A stretch of DNA of 64,000 nt from Nocardioides sp. QY071 (GTDB taxonomy: Bacteria; Actinomycetota; Actinomycetes; Propionibacteriales; Nocardioidaceae): NCBI RefSeq assembly GCF_029961765.1, contig NZ_CP124681.1, positions 2,418,001 through 2,482,000 of the forward strand. The letters run 5' to 3'. Below are positions 8,654-17,088 of this stretch, in pieces (the first letter of the stretch is position 1; each line of letters starts with the position of its first letter). Below the pieces are notes generated by a model. It had not been told where the DNA came from. It saw nothing but the letters and a program-made list of their open reading frames with translations, and searched no databases. Both the position numbers and the translations under genes were made by a program.

Positions 8654-10117
8654 TCAGAGCACGACGGTGACCGTCTTGCTCTCGGTGTTCGCGAGGATGC
8701 CGTCGTAGCCGCACTCACGGCCGACGCCCGAGGCCTTCAGGCCGCCCCACGGCAGCTGCGGCATCAGCGGCGACCAGCCGTTGACGCCGATGGCACCGGC
8801 CTGCAGGCCGGCCGAGAGCGCGTGCGCCCGGGCCAGGTCGTTGGTGTAGATCGTCCCCGCGAGGCCGTACGCCGTGTCGTTGGCCAGCCGCAGCGCCTCC
8901 TCGTCCGAGTCGAACGGGATCACCGTGGCGACCGGGCCGAAGATCTCCTCGCGCGCGATGGTCATCTCGTTGGTGCCCGCGAAGACCGTCGGCTCCACGA
9001 AGAAGCCGGCCTCGCCGACGGCCCGACCTCCCGCGACCAACCGGGCGCCCTCGGCGGATCCGGCCGCGACGTAGCCGAGGACCCGGTCACGCTGGGCCGC
9101 GTTGACGAGCGGGCCGAGCGTGGTGGTCGGGTCGAACGGGTCGCCGAGCACCTGGGCGCCGGCCGCACCGCCGAGGCCGTCGAGGACGGCGTCGTACAGC
9201 GATCGGTGCACGAAGACCCGGCTGCCCGCCGCACAGGTCTGGCCGGAGTTGGCGAACACGCCCATCCCGATCGACGGGAACACGGCATCGAGGTTCGCGT
9301 CCGCGCACACGATCTGGGCCGACTTGCCCCCGAGCTCCAGCGTGGTGCGCTTGAACGTGTCGGCGGTGACCTTCTGGATCTCGCGCCCGACCTGCGTCGA
9401 ACCGGTGAAGCTCACCTTGTGCACTCCCGGGTGCCGCACGAGCGCGGCGCCGGTGACGGTGCCCTCGCCGGGAAGGACCTGCACGACGCCGGCCGGGAAC
9501 CCGACCTCCTCGGCGAGCCGGGCCAGGTGGAGGATCGACAGCGAGGCGTCCTCGGCCGGCTTCACGATCACGGTGTTGCCGCAGGCCAACGCCGGGGCGA
9601 GCTTCCAGCCCAGGATCATCAGCGGCGCGTTCCACGGCACGATCGCGGCGATCACGCCGACCGGCTGGCGCAGGGTGTAGGCGTGGGTCGGCCGGCCGAA
9701 GTACCCGTCGTTGCTGATCTGCTCGCCGTTGATCTTGTCGGCCCAGCCGGCGTAGTAACGGAGCGTGGCGACCAGGTTGGGCACGAACAGCATCTGGGCC
9801 AGCCCGTTGGGCACACCCATGTCGAGCGAGTCGAGGTTGGCCAGGACGGTGGCGTCGCGCTCGACGAGGTCGGCGAGCCGGTGGATCAGCGCGCCTTTGC
9901 CTGACGGCGGGACCGCGGCCCAGTCCCCGTGGAGGGCGGCGGTCGCGGCGGCGACGGCTGCGTCGACGTCCTCGGGCGAGGCCGCGGAGACCTCGGCGAG
10001 CGGTGCGCCGGTCGACGGGTTGAGCGAGGTGAACGTCCCCGCGCGGCCCGGGACGAACGATCCGCCGAGGAAGAGGTCGGTGGTGAGCTCGGTGGTGAGC
10101 TCGGGAGTTGCCGTCAT
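8654..10117 (-). CDS. NAD(P)-dependent aldehyde dehydrogenase
   Basis: The product has 487 residues and oxidises an aldehyde to the acid. The general-base Glu lies in ELGGKS (E261) and the catalytic Cys in NSGQTCAAG (C295). The cofactor motif is VPWNAPLMILGWKLAPALACGNTVIVKPAE. The gene follows the GMC oxidoreductase by 39 bases on the same strand, so the pair can turn an alcohol into an acid by way of the aldehyde. Because their promoter carries the same box as the iac promoters, I infer indole-3-acetaldehyde to IAA as a candidate reaction. The substrate cannot be read from sequence. Confidence 0.9.
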   Translation of the reverse strand: MTATPELTTELTTDLFLGGSFVPGRAGTFTSLNPSTGAPLAEVSAASPEDVDAAVAAATAALHGDWAAVPPSGKGALIHRLADLVERDATVLANLDSLDMGVPNGLAQMLFVPNLVATLRYYAGWADKINGEQISNDGYFGRPTHAYTLRQPVGVIAAIVPWNAPLMILGWKLAPALACGNTVIVKPAEDASLSILHLARLAEEVGFPAGVVQVLPGEGTVTGAALVRHPGVHKVSFTGSTQVGREIQKVTADTFKRTTLELGGKSAQIVCADANLDAVFPSIGMGVFANSGQTCAAGSRVFVHRSLYDAVLDGLGGAAGAQVLGDPFDPTTTLGPLVNAAQRDRVLGYVAAGSAEGARLVAGGRAVGEAGFFVEPTVFAGTNEMTIAREEIFGPVATVIPFDSDEEALRLANDTAYGLAGTIYTNDLARAHALSAGLQAGAIGVNGWSPLMPQLPWGGLKASGVGRECGYDGILANTESKTVTVVL

Positions 10118-10156
10118 CTGAGTGCTCCTGCTTCGTGTGGTGGTGGGCCGGCGCGC

Positions 10157-11656
10157 TCAGCGGCCGAGGATGAGGTCGGCGGCCCGCTCGGCGATCATCG
10201 CTGTGGGCGCGTTGGTGTTGCCCGTGGGTACCGACGGCATGATCGAGGCGTCGGCGACCATCAGGCCCTCGAGGCCGATGACCTCGAGGGTGGGGGAGAC
10301 GACCGCGTCGGGGCCGGTGCCCATCCGGCAGGTGCCGACCTGGTGGTGGTAGGTCTGCACCGAGCGACGTACCCATGCCTCGAGGGCCTCGTCGCTGTCG
10401 TCCGTGCCGGGCCCCGGCTGCACCTCGCGAGCACCCCAATCCTCGGCGAGCGGACCGACCGCGGCGACCTGGCGACACTGGCGTACCGAGGCGACCAGGG
10501 CGGCGACGTCGTCGTCGTGGCTGAGCACGCCGTAGTCGATGAGCGGCTCGGCCGCGGGGTCGGTGCTCGCGAGCGTGACGGTTCCGGTGCTCCTGGGCCG
10601 GACCAGGCCCGCGTGCAGGGTGAAGCCGGACGACGGCCCGGTCATCCCGGGGTCGTAGTAGAACGGGATCGAGAAGTTGATCGGCTGGGTGTCCGGGACG
10701 GGCAGTGCCGGGTCCGACTTCCAGAACCAGTGCGTCTGCGTGACCGGCTGGAAGGCCCGGGGTGGGTCGATCTCGCGCTTCTCGGTGCCGAAGATGACGG
10801 GGACCAGCCAGTGGTCCTGCAGGTTCGCGCCCACGCCGGGCAGGTCGACGAGGACCGGGACGTCCAGCGTCCCCAGGTGGGCGGCCGGTCCGATGCCGCT
10901 GCGCAGCAGGACACCGGGAGAGGCCAGCGTGCCCGTGCAGAGCACGACCCGGTCGGCATCGATCGTGCGGGACTCGCCGTCGACGACGACCACGGCTCCG
11001 GTCGCACGGCCGTCGGAGACGACCACACGGTCCACGAGCGCGCCGGTGACCAGGGTGAGGCTCGGGTGGTCGAGGACGTCACGCATGTACGCCGCCCAGG
11101 TGGACAGCCGCTTCCCGTCGCGCAGGTTGAGCTGCATCCGCGAGACGCCGTCCTGGTCGCCGGAGTTGTAGTCGTCGTTGAGCGGCAGGCCGGCAGCGAC
11201 GGCGGAGTCGATGATCGCCTGCTGGATCGGCGTGAGCTCGGGCCGGACCCGGTCCATGAACCCCTCGCCGCTGTCCAGGTCGGTCTCGATCCGGTCGAAC
11301 AGCGGCTCCACCTCGGCCCAGCTCCAGCCCTTGTTGCCGGCGTCGGCCCACCCGTCGTAGTCCCAGGCGGCGCCGCGGACCCAGATCGTGCCGTTGAGCT
11401 GGCCGGAGCCGCCGACGACCTTGCCGCGCGGCGTCATGATCCGCCGGTCCCCGGCATGGGCCTGCGGGGTGCTGGACCAGCCCCAGTTCTCGGGTCCGCC
11501 CCAGAGCTCGCCGACGCGGGAGAGGTCGTGGATGGCCGGGTTCGTGTCCATCCCGCCCGCCTCGACGAGGGTCACGGAGAGGCCGGCGTCGAGCAGGCGC
11601 CGGGTCAGGACGGAGCCGGCGGTGCCTGCTCCGAGGATGAGGACGTCGGTGGTCAT
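10157..11656 (-). CDS. GMC-family FAD-dependent alcohol oxidoreductase
   Basis: The product has 499 residues. The N-terminal FAD fold is VLILGAGTAGSVLTRRLLDAG (residues 5-25). The GMC signature around GKVVGGSGQLNGTIWVRG and the C-terminal active-site YHHQVGTCRMG and GNTNAPTAM (His/Asn pair) are present. The family contains choline dehydrogenase and aryl/aliphatic alcohol oxidases. The gene has its own promoter, with the shared island box at 11763-11781, and leads into the aldehyde dehydrogenase gene. A role in oxidising an indolic alcohol such as tryptophol is inference. Choline or polyethylene-glycol-type alcohols are alternatives. Confidence 0.87.
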   Translation of the reverse strand: MTTDVLILGAGTAGSVLTRRLLDAGLSVTLVEAGGMDTNPAIHDLSRVGELWGGPENWGWSSTPQAHAGDRRIMTPRGKVVGGSGQLNGTIWVRGAAWDYDGWADAGNKGWSWAEVEPLFDRIETDLDSGEGFMDRVRPELTPIQQAIIDSAVAAGLPLNDDYNSGDQDGVSRMQLNLRDGKRLSTWAAYMRDVLDHPSLTLVTGALVDRVVVSDGRATGAVVVVDGESRTIDADRVVLCTGTLASPGVLLRSGIGPAAHLGTLDVPVLVDLPGVGANLQDHWLVPVIFGTEKREIDPPRAFQPVTQTHWFWKSDPALPVPDTQPINFSIPFYYDPGMTGPSSGFTLHAGLVRPRSTGTVTLASTDPAAEPLIDYGVLSHDDDVAALVASVRQCRQVAAVGPLAEDWGAREVQPGPGTDDSDEALEAWVRRSVQTYHHQVGTCRMGTGPDAVVSPTLEVIGLEGLMVADASIMPSVPTGNTNAPTAMIAERAADLILGR

Positions 11657-11713
11657 GTGCCGGCTCCTGTCGCGGGAACGGTTGGGCCCGAGAGATGTGG
11701 TGTGGGCGAGATC

Positions 11714-11781
11714 ACGCTAGGAGCGGCGCGGGGGCGTGCTCCATGCGTACTAGGTGCAGTCCGCTGAGGATTTCCCCGACG
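11714..11781 (-). promoter_or_regulatory. Island promoter 1 (GMC gene): 19-bp box plus -10
   Basis: Read on the minus strand, CGTCGGGGAAATCCTCAGC (11781-11763) is followed after 43 bases by TAGCGT (11719-11714) within CCTAGCGT. The box is identical at 18 of 19 positions to the one before iacG. No good -35 element is visible, which fits an activator-dependent promoter. A leader of about 50 bases precedes the GMC start. Confidence 0.72.
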
Positions 11782-11796
11782 TGGCAGCCCGGCCGG

Positions 11797-12747
11797 TCAG
11801 TACAGCTCGATGAGCAGCCGGTCGCTGGTCGCACGCGAGACGCAGAGCGCCAGCTGGGTCTCCCGGTCGGTGGCGGTCAGGCAGTTGTCGCGGTGCTCGA
11901 CGCTGCCCTCGAGCAGGCCGGACACGCACGAGCCGCAGACGCCCTCCTCACAGGACTTGAACACCTCGATGCCGTTGTCCTCGAGGACGGCGAGGATCGA
12001 GCGGTCCGCGGGCACGTCGAACGTCTCGCCGGTGTCGAGCTCGACGGTGAACGGACGGTCGCCGGTGGTGTCGACCTCGGAGGCCACGAAGTTCTCGAAG
12101 TGGAGGTGGTCCTCGCCGACCCGGGTCGCGAACGCCGTACCGACCTGGGTCATGAAGCCCTCCGGTCCGCAGGTGTAGACATGGCTGCTCGGTGTCAGCC
12201 GCGGAGCGATCGCGGCCAGCACCGTGGGCTGCTCGGTGCGCGGTACGCCGAGGTGCAGGCTGACCCGGTCGCGGAACTCGGCGCGGTTCTCGAGGAGGTC
12301 GACGAACGCCGCCTCCTCGCGGGAGCGGGCGAAGTAGTGCAGCTCGAAGGCTGCGCCGCGACTGTGCAGCTCGTAGGCCATCGAGAGCAGGGGCGTGATG
12401 CCGATGCCGCCGGCGACCAGCACGTGCCTGTCGGCGTCGTCGGCGATGGCGAGCAGGTTGCGCGGCTTGCTGACCTTGAGATGGTCGCCGACGGCCACCT
12501 CGTGGATCGCCGCGGACCCGCCGCGGGAGGCGGCCTCCTTCTTGACTGCGATCAGGATCGACTCGGGGTCGTCGGGCGGCATGCACAGCGAGTACTGCCG
12601 CAGCACGCCGGTCGGCCCGACCACGTCGATGTGGGACCCGGCCGGGTAGGGCTTGAGGGACTGACCGTCGGCGCGCACCATCCGCAGCGTGCGGATGCCG
12701 GGTGCCTCCTCGGTGATGTCGACGACGCGGAAGAGGATGTTCGTCAT
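11797..12747 (-). CDS. iacF: Ferredoxin-NAD(P) reductase with C-terminal 2Fe-2S domain (IacF-like)
   Basis: The product has 316 residues and the order of the phthalate-dioxygenase-reductase class. A flavin domain carries RQYSLCMPPDD, an NAD domain carries LVAGGIGITPLLSM and the CGPEGFM motif, and a plant-type 2Fe-2S domain has cysteines at about 266, 271, 274 and 289. It would carry electrons from NAD(P)H to the Rieske oxygenase IacCD. It is the last gene of the minus-strand run iacA-B-C-D-E-F, 31 bases after iacE. This composition is that of iac clusters in Pseudomonas putida 1290 and Paraburkholderia phytofirmans. Confidence 0.85.
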   Translation of the reverse strand: MTNILFRVVDITEEAPGIRTLRMVRADGQSLKPYPAGSHIDVVGPTGVLRQYSLCMPPDDPESILIAVKKEAASRGGSAAIHEVAVGDHLKVSKPRNLLAIADDADRHVLVAGGIGITPLLSMAYELHSRGAAFELHYFARSREEAAFVDLLENRAEFRDRVSLHLGVPRTEQPTVLAAIAPRLTPSSHVYTCGPEGFMTQVGTAFATRVGEDHLHFENFVASEVDTTGDRPFTVELDTGETFDVPADRSILAVLEDNGIEVFKSCEEGVCGSCVSGLLEGSVEHRDNCLTATDRETQLALCVSRATSDRLLIELY

Positions 12748-12778
12748 CAGGTGCTCCTAGCGGAGGTCTAGCGCAGGT

Positions 12779-13531
12779 CTAGCGGAGGTAGAGGCCGCCG
12801 TTGGCGTCCCAGCAGGCCCCGGTCACCGACGCGGCGTCCGGGGAGGCGAGCAGGGCGACCATGTCGGCGATGAAGCGCATGCTCCCGAGCCGGCCGACGG
12901 GGATGCCGGCGACGAGCGCGTCGAGGCCGTCGCCGAGCAGGTCTCGGACCATCGGGCTGTCCTGGGGGCCAGGGGAGACGGCGTTGACCGTGACCCCGCG
13001 GGCGGCGAGCTCGCGGGCGAAGACCTTGGTCGCCGAGAGCACCGCGCCCTTCGAGGAGGCGTAGTGGCCGCCGGTGGCGGTGCCACCGTTCTGGCCGGCC
13101 AGGGACGCGATGTTGACGATCCGGCCGTACCCGGCCTCGGCCATCCGGGCGCCGAAGACCTGGCAGGCGAAGAAGGTGCCGTTGAGGTTGACCCGCATCA
13201 CCTCGTCCAGCTCGTCGGGGGTGATCTCCAGCAAGGGCCGGGCCTGGGTGCGCGCGGCGTTGTTGACGAGGACCTCGACGCTGCCGAGGTCGGCGAGGAC
13301 GTCGGCCAGCAGCCGCTCGACGTCCGCGCGCTCGCTGACGTCGACGGCGTAGGCGCGGGCCTCGGGGCCTCGCGCCGACAGCTCGTCGGCGAGCGCGGTG
13401 GCCGCGTCCGCCGAGACGTCGGCGACGGCGACCCGGTGCCCGCCGGCGTGCAGGCGCCGGACGATCTCGCGGCCGAGCCCGCTCGCGCCGCCGGTGACGA
13501 CGGCGACCGGCGCCGGCTTCGCCGTGTTCAC
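12779..13531 (-). CDS. iacE: Short-chain dehydrogenase/reductase (IacE-like)
   Basis: The product has 250 residues. The cofactor motif TGGASGLG lies at about residues 13-20, the NNAA motif follows, and the catalytic YxxxK is present as YASSK. I chose the GTG at 13531, which overlaps the iacD stop by 4 bases (GTGA). The open frame extends further upstream, but that part is arginine-rich shadow sequence inside iacD. In iac systems the SDR acts with IacA in the early oxidation steps of IAA; which step it catalyses here cannot be read from sequence. Confidence 0.85.
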   Translation of the reverse strand: MNTAKPAPVAVVTGGASGLGREIVRRLHAGGHRVAVADVSADAATALADELSARGPEARAYAVDVSERADVERLLADVLADLGSVEVLVNNAARTQARPLLEITPDELDEVMRVNLNGTFFACQVFGARMAEAGYGRIVNIASLAGQNGGTATGGHYASSKGAVLSATKVFARELAARGVTVNAVSPGPQDSPMVRDLLGDGLDALVAGIPVGRLGSMRFIADMVALLASPDAASVTGACWDANGGLYLR

Positions 13532-14046
13532 AGCAGGAAGCCCGCCGCGGGTACGGCGTCGCTCGCGTCGACGAGACGGACCACCTTGCGGGCGATCCGG
13601 TCCTCCGCGGGCGTCGTACCGAGCCGGACGACGTGGTCGACGTCGCCCGCCCACAGGTCGTGGCTGCCGCGCTTGTAGGCGACCACGACCTGGGCGGCGC
13701 GCAGGGTCACCTCGTCGTCGGAGACGGCGCTCGGCACGAACCGGGACACGGTACGGACGGTCGTGGCGGCGTCGACGGCGGCGATGGCGAAGCCCTCGGT
13801 CATCCGGGCAACGCGCAGGCGCCGCATGCGTGCGTCGTCGTAGACCATGTTGAGGATGTCGTCGAAGGACTCCGCGTCGCGGTCGATCGGGATCACGTAG
13901 ACGGCGTCCTCGGCGTAGAGTCCCTGCCAGGTCTCGTAGTCCTTGGCGTCGAGGACGGCGGCCTCGCGCCAGACCAGCTCGATCGCGCGGACCACCCGCG
14001 GGTCGGCCACGGACAGCGCGGGCGCGGCGGTCACGGTCTCAGTCAT
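13528..14046 (-). CDS. iacD: Ring-hydroxylating dioxygenase small (beta) subunit (IacD-like)
   Basis: The product has 172 residues with the cone-shaped NTF2-like fold of aromatic dioxygenase beta subunits: an early LDAKDYETWQGLYAEDAVYVIP segment and late RTVSRF. The beta subunit is structural and pairs with the Rieske alpha subunit encoded immediately upstream (iacC), which it overlaps by 8 bases. Confidence 0.88.
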   Translation of the reverse strand: MTETVTAAPALSVADPRVVRAIELVWREAAVLDAKDYETWQGLYAEDAVYVIPIDRDAESFDDILNMVYDDARMRRLRVARMTEGFAIAAVDAATTVRTVSRFVPSAVSDDEVTLRAAQVVVAYKRGSHDLWAGDVDHVVRLGTTPAEDRIARKVVRLVDASDAVPAAGFLL

Positions 14047-15337
14047 CGCTCATCATCTGCTTCCACTGCTGGTAGGCGGCGCGCATGCCGGTCTCGTCGG
14101 TGACATGGCTGGTCGGCCAGCCGTCGTCCGACGGCTTCTCGCGGGCCAGGCCGCGGTTGACCATGATCGGCATCTCCGGTGCGCCGCGGGCGCCGCGCTG
14201 CACGCGGTCCCAACCCTCGGAGTCGTCGGGGGTGCCGAAGCCGAACGGCCCCTGGAAGTGCTCGTGGGCGCGCAGCCGCTCGCGGTTGACGGGATCCACG
14301 ATCTCGGCCGGGCCGTCGGGGCCGAGGGCGACGTGCTCGATGTAGGTCTCCTCGACGCTGACCGGGCGCAGCACCCGGAGGAAGGAGATCGACATCGACA
14401 CGTTCGGGAACAGGTTGAGGTTGAACCCGGTGCCGTGGACGGCACGGACCAGCCGCCGGATCTCGGCCTCGCCGACGCCGCGCTCGGTGAGCTCGGCGAC
14501 GAGCCCGTCGAAGCGGGGCTGCAGCGGCTCGCTGCCGTCGTCGACCTCCAGGTCGGAGTGCTCGGGCACCATCTGCATGACGGAGTGGCCGTTGCCGAGG
14601 TCGTGCGTGACCGCCGTCGGGTCGGTCATGAACGACATCATCTCCGCGGTCTCGGCGTCGACCGAGGCCATCCAGGAGCGGTGCACGATCGGGAAGTGGT
14701 AGCCGTCGGTGGTGTTCTCGAGCTGGATCTTCCAGTTGCCCTTGTACTTGAACTGGTGGGTGCCGATCACCTTGATCGGGTAGCCGCCGCCCTGACCCAT
14801 GAACCGGTCGATCCACAGCCTCACGTCGCCGAGGAAGTCCTCCAGCGGCTCGATGTCGTCGGCGAACGTCGCGAACACCATGCCGCCGTACGACTCGGTG
14901 CGCAGCTTCTTCAGGCCCAGGCCGGACTTGTCCATCACGCCCTCGTAGCCGTCGGGATACGGGATGCCGCGCAGCTGGCCGTCGAGGGAGTACGACCACG
15001 CGTGGTAGGGGCAGGTGAACCCGTTGGCCTGCCCGGTGCGCTGCTCGCACAGCGAGGCACCGCGGTGCCGGCAGCGGTTGACCATGGTGTGGATCGCGCC
15101 CTTGCGGTCGCGGGTCACGATCACGGGCTGGCGGCCGACGTACGTCGACTTGAAGCTGCCCGGCTTCGGCAGCTCGGACTCGTGGGCGACCCACACCCAG
15201 GTGCTCTCGAAGACCCGCGTCATCTCCTGCTCGAAGATCTCCGGGTCGGTGTACATCCGGCCCGCGATGCGGTCGTCGAGGACCAGGTCGGCGGGCGGCA
15301 GGTCGTGGACGGTGTCGGCTGTGAACTCGGTGGTCAT
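14039..15337 (-). CDS. iacC: Rieske ring-hydroxylating dioxygenase large subunit (IacC-like)
   Basis: The product has 432 residues. The Rieske cluster ligands are C89, H91, C109 and H112 (CRHRGASL and CPYHAWSY). The mononuclear iron ligands H214 and H219 and the bridging Asp D211 are in ENTTDGYHFPIVH. The start is ATG at 15337, because the longer frame upstream runs through iacB. In iac pathways this oxygenase acts on oxidised indole-acetate intermediates on the way to catechol. It is flanked by iacB and iacD with close spacing and is expected to receive electrons from IacF. Confidence 0.9.
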   Translation of the reverse strand: MTTEFTADTVHDLPPADLVLDDRIAGRMYTDPEIFEQEMTRVFESTWVWVAHESELPKPGSFKSTYVGRQPVIVTRDRKGAIHTMVNRCRHRGASLCEQRTGQANGFTCPYHAWSYSLDGQLRGIPYPDGYEGVMDKSGLGLKKLRTESYGGMVFATFADDIEPLEDFLGDVRLWIDRFMGQGGGYPIKVIGTHQFKYKGNWKIQLENTTDGYHFPIVHRSWMASVDAETAEMMSFMTDPTAVTHDLGNGHSVMQMVPEHSDLEVDDGSEPLQPRFDGLVAELTERGVGEAEIRRLVRAVHGTGFNLNLFPNVSMSISFLRVLRPVSVEETYIEHVALGPDGPAEIVDPVNRERLRAHEHFQGPFGFGTPDDSEGWDRVQRGARGAPEMPIMVNRGLAREKPSDDGWPTSHVTDETGMRAAYQQWKQMMSDD

Positions 15338-15342
15338 GACGA

Positions 15343-15714
15343 TCAGTCCTCGTACTCGCGCGGGGTGAGGGCGCGGCCGATCCGCGCCTCGATGGTGGCG
15401 TACTTCCAGAGCTTCCAGGGGCTGGTCCCGACCGGGATCGTGCGCAGCAGCCCGCAGGCCTCCTTGACGCTCTCCTGGGTGTCGACGTCGCACAGCAGGT
15501 AGCAGGTCCAGGGCCACCCGGTGGAGGGACCGACCATGTGGGAGTCGTCGTCGATGTCGCCGATGAAGTCGACGCCGGGCAGTGCCTTGATGCCGTCCAT
15601 CAGGCCGACGAAGGCGGTCCACACGTCACCGGTCTCGACGCCGCCCTCGGGCAGGTCGAAGAAGTTCTGGTTGATGCCGATGCAGAACAGGACGCGCAGG
15701 GGCGGGGTGCTCAT
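15343..15714 (-). CDS. iacB: IacB-like protein of unknown fold
   Basis: The product has 123 residues, with no signal peptide and no membrane helix. It has conspicuous runs such as LFCIGINQNFFDLP, DFIGDIDDDSHMVGPS and GWPWTCYLLCDVD, and a C-terminal LWKYATIEARIGRAL. It resembles the small conserved proteins that sit beside iacA in proteobacterial iac clusters, possibly of dimeric alpha-beta barrel type. Its role is not known to me. It lies between iacA and iacC, five bases before the iacC start. Confidence 0.75.
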   Translation of the reverse strand: MSTPPLRVLFCIGINQNFFDLPEGGVETGDVWTAFVGLMDGIKALPGVDFIGDIDDDSHMVGPSTGWPWTCYLLCDVDTQESVKEACGLLRTIPVGTSPWKLWKYATIEARIGRALTPREYED

Positions 15715-15757
15715 CAGCGGGTCTCCTCTCGAGGACGGGTCGGGATGCGCGTGGGGC

Positions 15758-16903
15758 TCACTGGAAGCCGGGCACGGTCGGGGGCTGGCCCATCAGGACG
15801 GCGCCGGCGGCGTCGTACATCGCGGGGCCGAGGAAGGCGTGCTGCTGGGGCACGAGGGCATCGCCGAGCAGCCACTGCAGCGGGTGGGGCGTGGCGATCG
15901 CGCCGGTGCCGGAGAGCTGGATGACCTGGTTGACCGTGTCGGCGGCGGTCTTGGCGAGGTGGGTGGCGGAGAGCCGCAGGTGGGCGTTGTGCTGCTCGGT
16001 GGTCGGGTCCCCTGCGAGGACGGTCTGCCAGGCCTCCTCGGTTACCTCGTAGAAGTAGGCGCGCGCCGAGCGCAGCGTCGCCTCCGCCTCGGCGAGACCG
16101 GTGCGGTAGTAGGCACGATCGGCGAGCTTGGGGGCGCCGGTCACGCCGGTGCGCCCGGACCCGACCGCGGTGGCGAAGTCGAGCGCGGACCGCGCGACGC
16201 CGGCACCGACGACGGCCAGCACCTGGGCGGCGTACGCGAGGGTGGGATAGCGGTAGAGCGGCTCGTCGACGGTCGGCTGCCCGCCGCGGATGAAGGTCCA
16301 CTCGCGCGGCACCTCGACGTGGTCGACCGCGAGGTCGAAGGAGCCGGTGCCCTTCATCCCGACGACGTCCCACTCCTGCACGATCTCGACCTGGCCCGGC
16401 CGGAGCAGGGCGGTGCGCGGCTTGCCGGCGGTCGAGTCGTCGCCCGGGATCCCGACACCGAGGATGTCGGCGCCCATGCAGCCGCTGGCGAACTTCCAGC
16501 GCCCGTTGACCAGGAAGCCGGACGGCGTGGGCTCGGCGTGCTGCACGGGGAAGAGCCCGCCCGCGAAGCACACGTCCGGACCGTCGGCGTACAGCTCGGC
16601 CTGGGTCTCCAGGGGGAGCGCGGCGAGGTAGACGAGGGCCGACCCGAAGCTCGCGACCCAGCCGGTCGAGCCGTCGACGGCCGAGATCCGCTCGATCCTG
16701 CGAAGGAAGTCGCCGGGCGGCAGCGGCTCGCCCCCGAAGCGCCGCGGCGTCGAGGCCCGGTAGATGCCGGTCTCCTTGAGCCGGGCGACGAAGTCCGGCG
16801 AGACGTACCGCTGGTCGCGGAACTCCTGGCGGCGTGCGGTGAGCTCCACGAGCACGTCCTCCAGCGGGACGGCGGCCGTGCGGCTCTCCTGGGTCTGGAC
16901 CAT
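15758..16903 (-). CDS. iacA: Acyl-CoA-dehydrogenase-fold flavin monooxygenase (IacA-like)
   Basis: The product has 381 residues and the fold of group D flavin monooxygenases, the same class as HsaA later in the window. Matching segments are RRFGGEPLPPGDFLRRIERISAVDGSTGWVASFG, NGRWKFASGC and VVGMKGTGSFDL. It would need reduced flavin from IacG and start the attack on the indole ring of IAA. I chose the ATG at 16903 because GAGGAG lies 7 bases before it; the frame is open to 16981 without such a site. It is the first gene of the minus-strand operon and diverges from the sensor kinase gene. Confidence 0.85.
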   Translation of the reverse strand: MVQTQESRTAAVPLEDVLVELTARRQEFRDQRYVSPDFVARLKETGIYRASTPRRFGGEPLPPGDFLRRIERISAVDGSTGWVASFGSALVYLAALPLETQAELYADGPDVCFAGGLFPVQHAEPTPSGFLVNGRWKFASGCMGADILGVGIPGDDSTAGKPRTALLRPGQVEIVQEWDVVGMKGTGSFDLAVDHVEVPREWTFIRGGQPTVDEPLYRYPTLAYAAQVLAVVGAGVARSALDFATAVGSGRTGVTGAPKLADRAYYRTGLAEAEATLRSARAYFYEVTEEAWQTVLAGDPTTEQHNAHLRLSATHLAKTAADTVNQVIQLSGTGAIATPHPLQWLLGDALVPQQHAFLGPAMYDAAGAVLMGQPPTVPGFQ

Positions 16904-16944
16904 CGGGGTGCTCCTCATCGATTCATCGATCGGGTCTGGATCCG

Positions 16945-17012
16945 ACGCTAGGTACGCCGCTGCGGGAGCGCGATTGGTCATTGCCTGCCCGGGAGCGGGG
17001 ATTCCCTCCGGT
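16945..17012 (-). promoter_or_regulatory. Island promoter 2 (iacA): divergent copy of the 19-bp box plus -10
   Basis: On the minus strand the segment 17012-16994 keeps only the core GGGAATCC of the island box. It lies 43 bases before TAGCGT (16950-16945), the same distance as at the GMC promoter. The -10 context CCTAGCGT is identical to the GMC and iacG promoters. The box itself is the weakest of the five, so its position carries most of the evidence. Confidence 0.5.
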
Positions 17013-17015
17013 GGG

Positions 17016-17082
17016 CGTAGGTGATTTCTTCAGCCCGCCACCGGGTCGGGGACTGCCACCGGGGACGGTCGGCTCCTACGCT
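17016..17082 (+). promoter_or_regulatory. Island promoter 3 (sensor kinase): 19-bp box plus -10
   Basis: The plus-strand sequence CGTAGGTGATTTCTTCAGC (17016-17034) matches the iacG box at 15 of 19 positions. It is followed after 42 bases by TACGCT (17077-17082). The -10 lies 6 bases before the ATG at 17089, so the transcript would be leaderless. The box abuts the iacA box, making a divergent control region of under 190 bases. Confidence 0.65.
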
Positions 17083-17088
17083 GGCCCG

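Noticed and set aside
12779..13654. Longer N terminus for the IacE dehydrogenase from 13654
   Set aside because: The extra 41 residues are Arg/Gly/Pro-rich and lie inside iacD; the GTG at 13531 overlaps the iacD stop in the usual coupled way.
16981..17088. Upstream extension of the sensor kinase from 16981
   Set aside because: The frame crosses the divergent iacA/kinase control region, including two island boxes and the -10; ATG 17089 fits the leaderless pattern.
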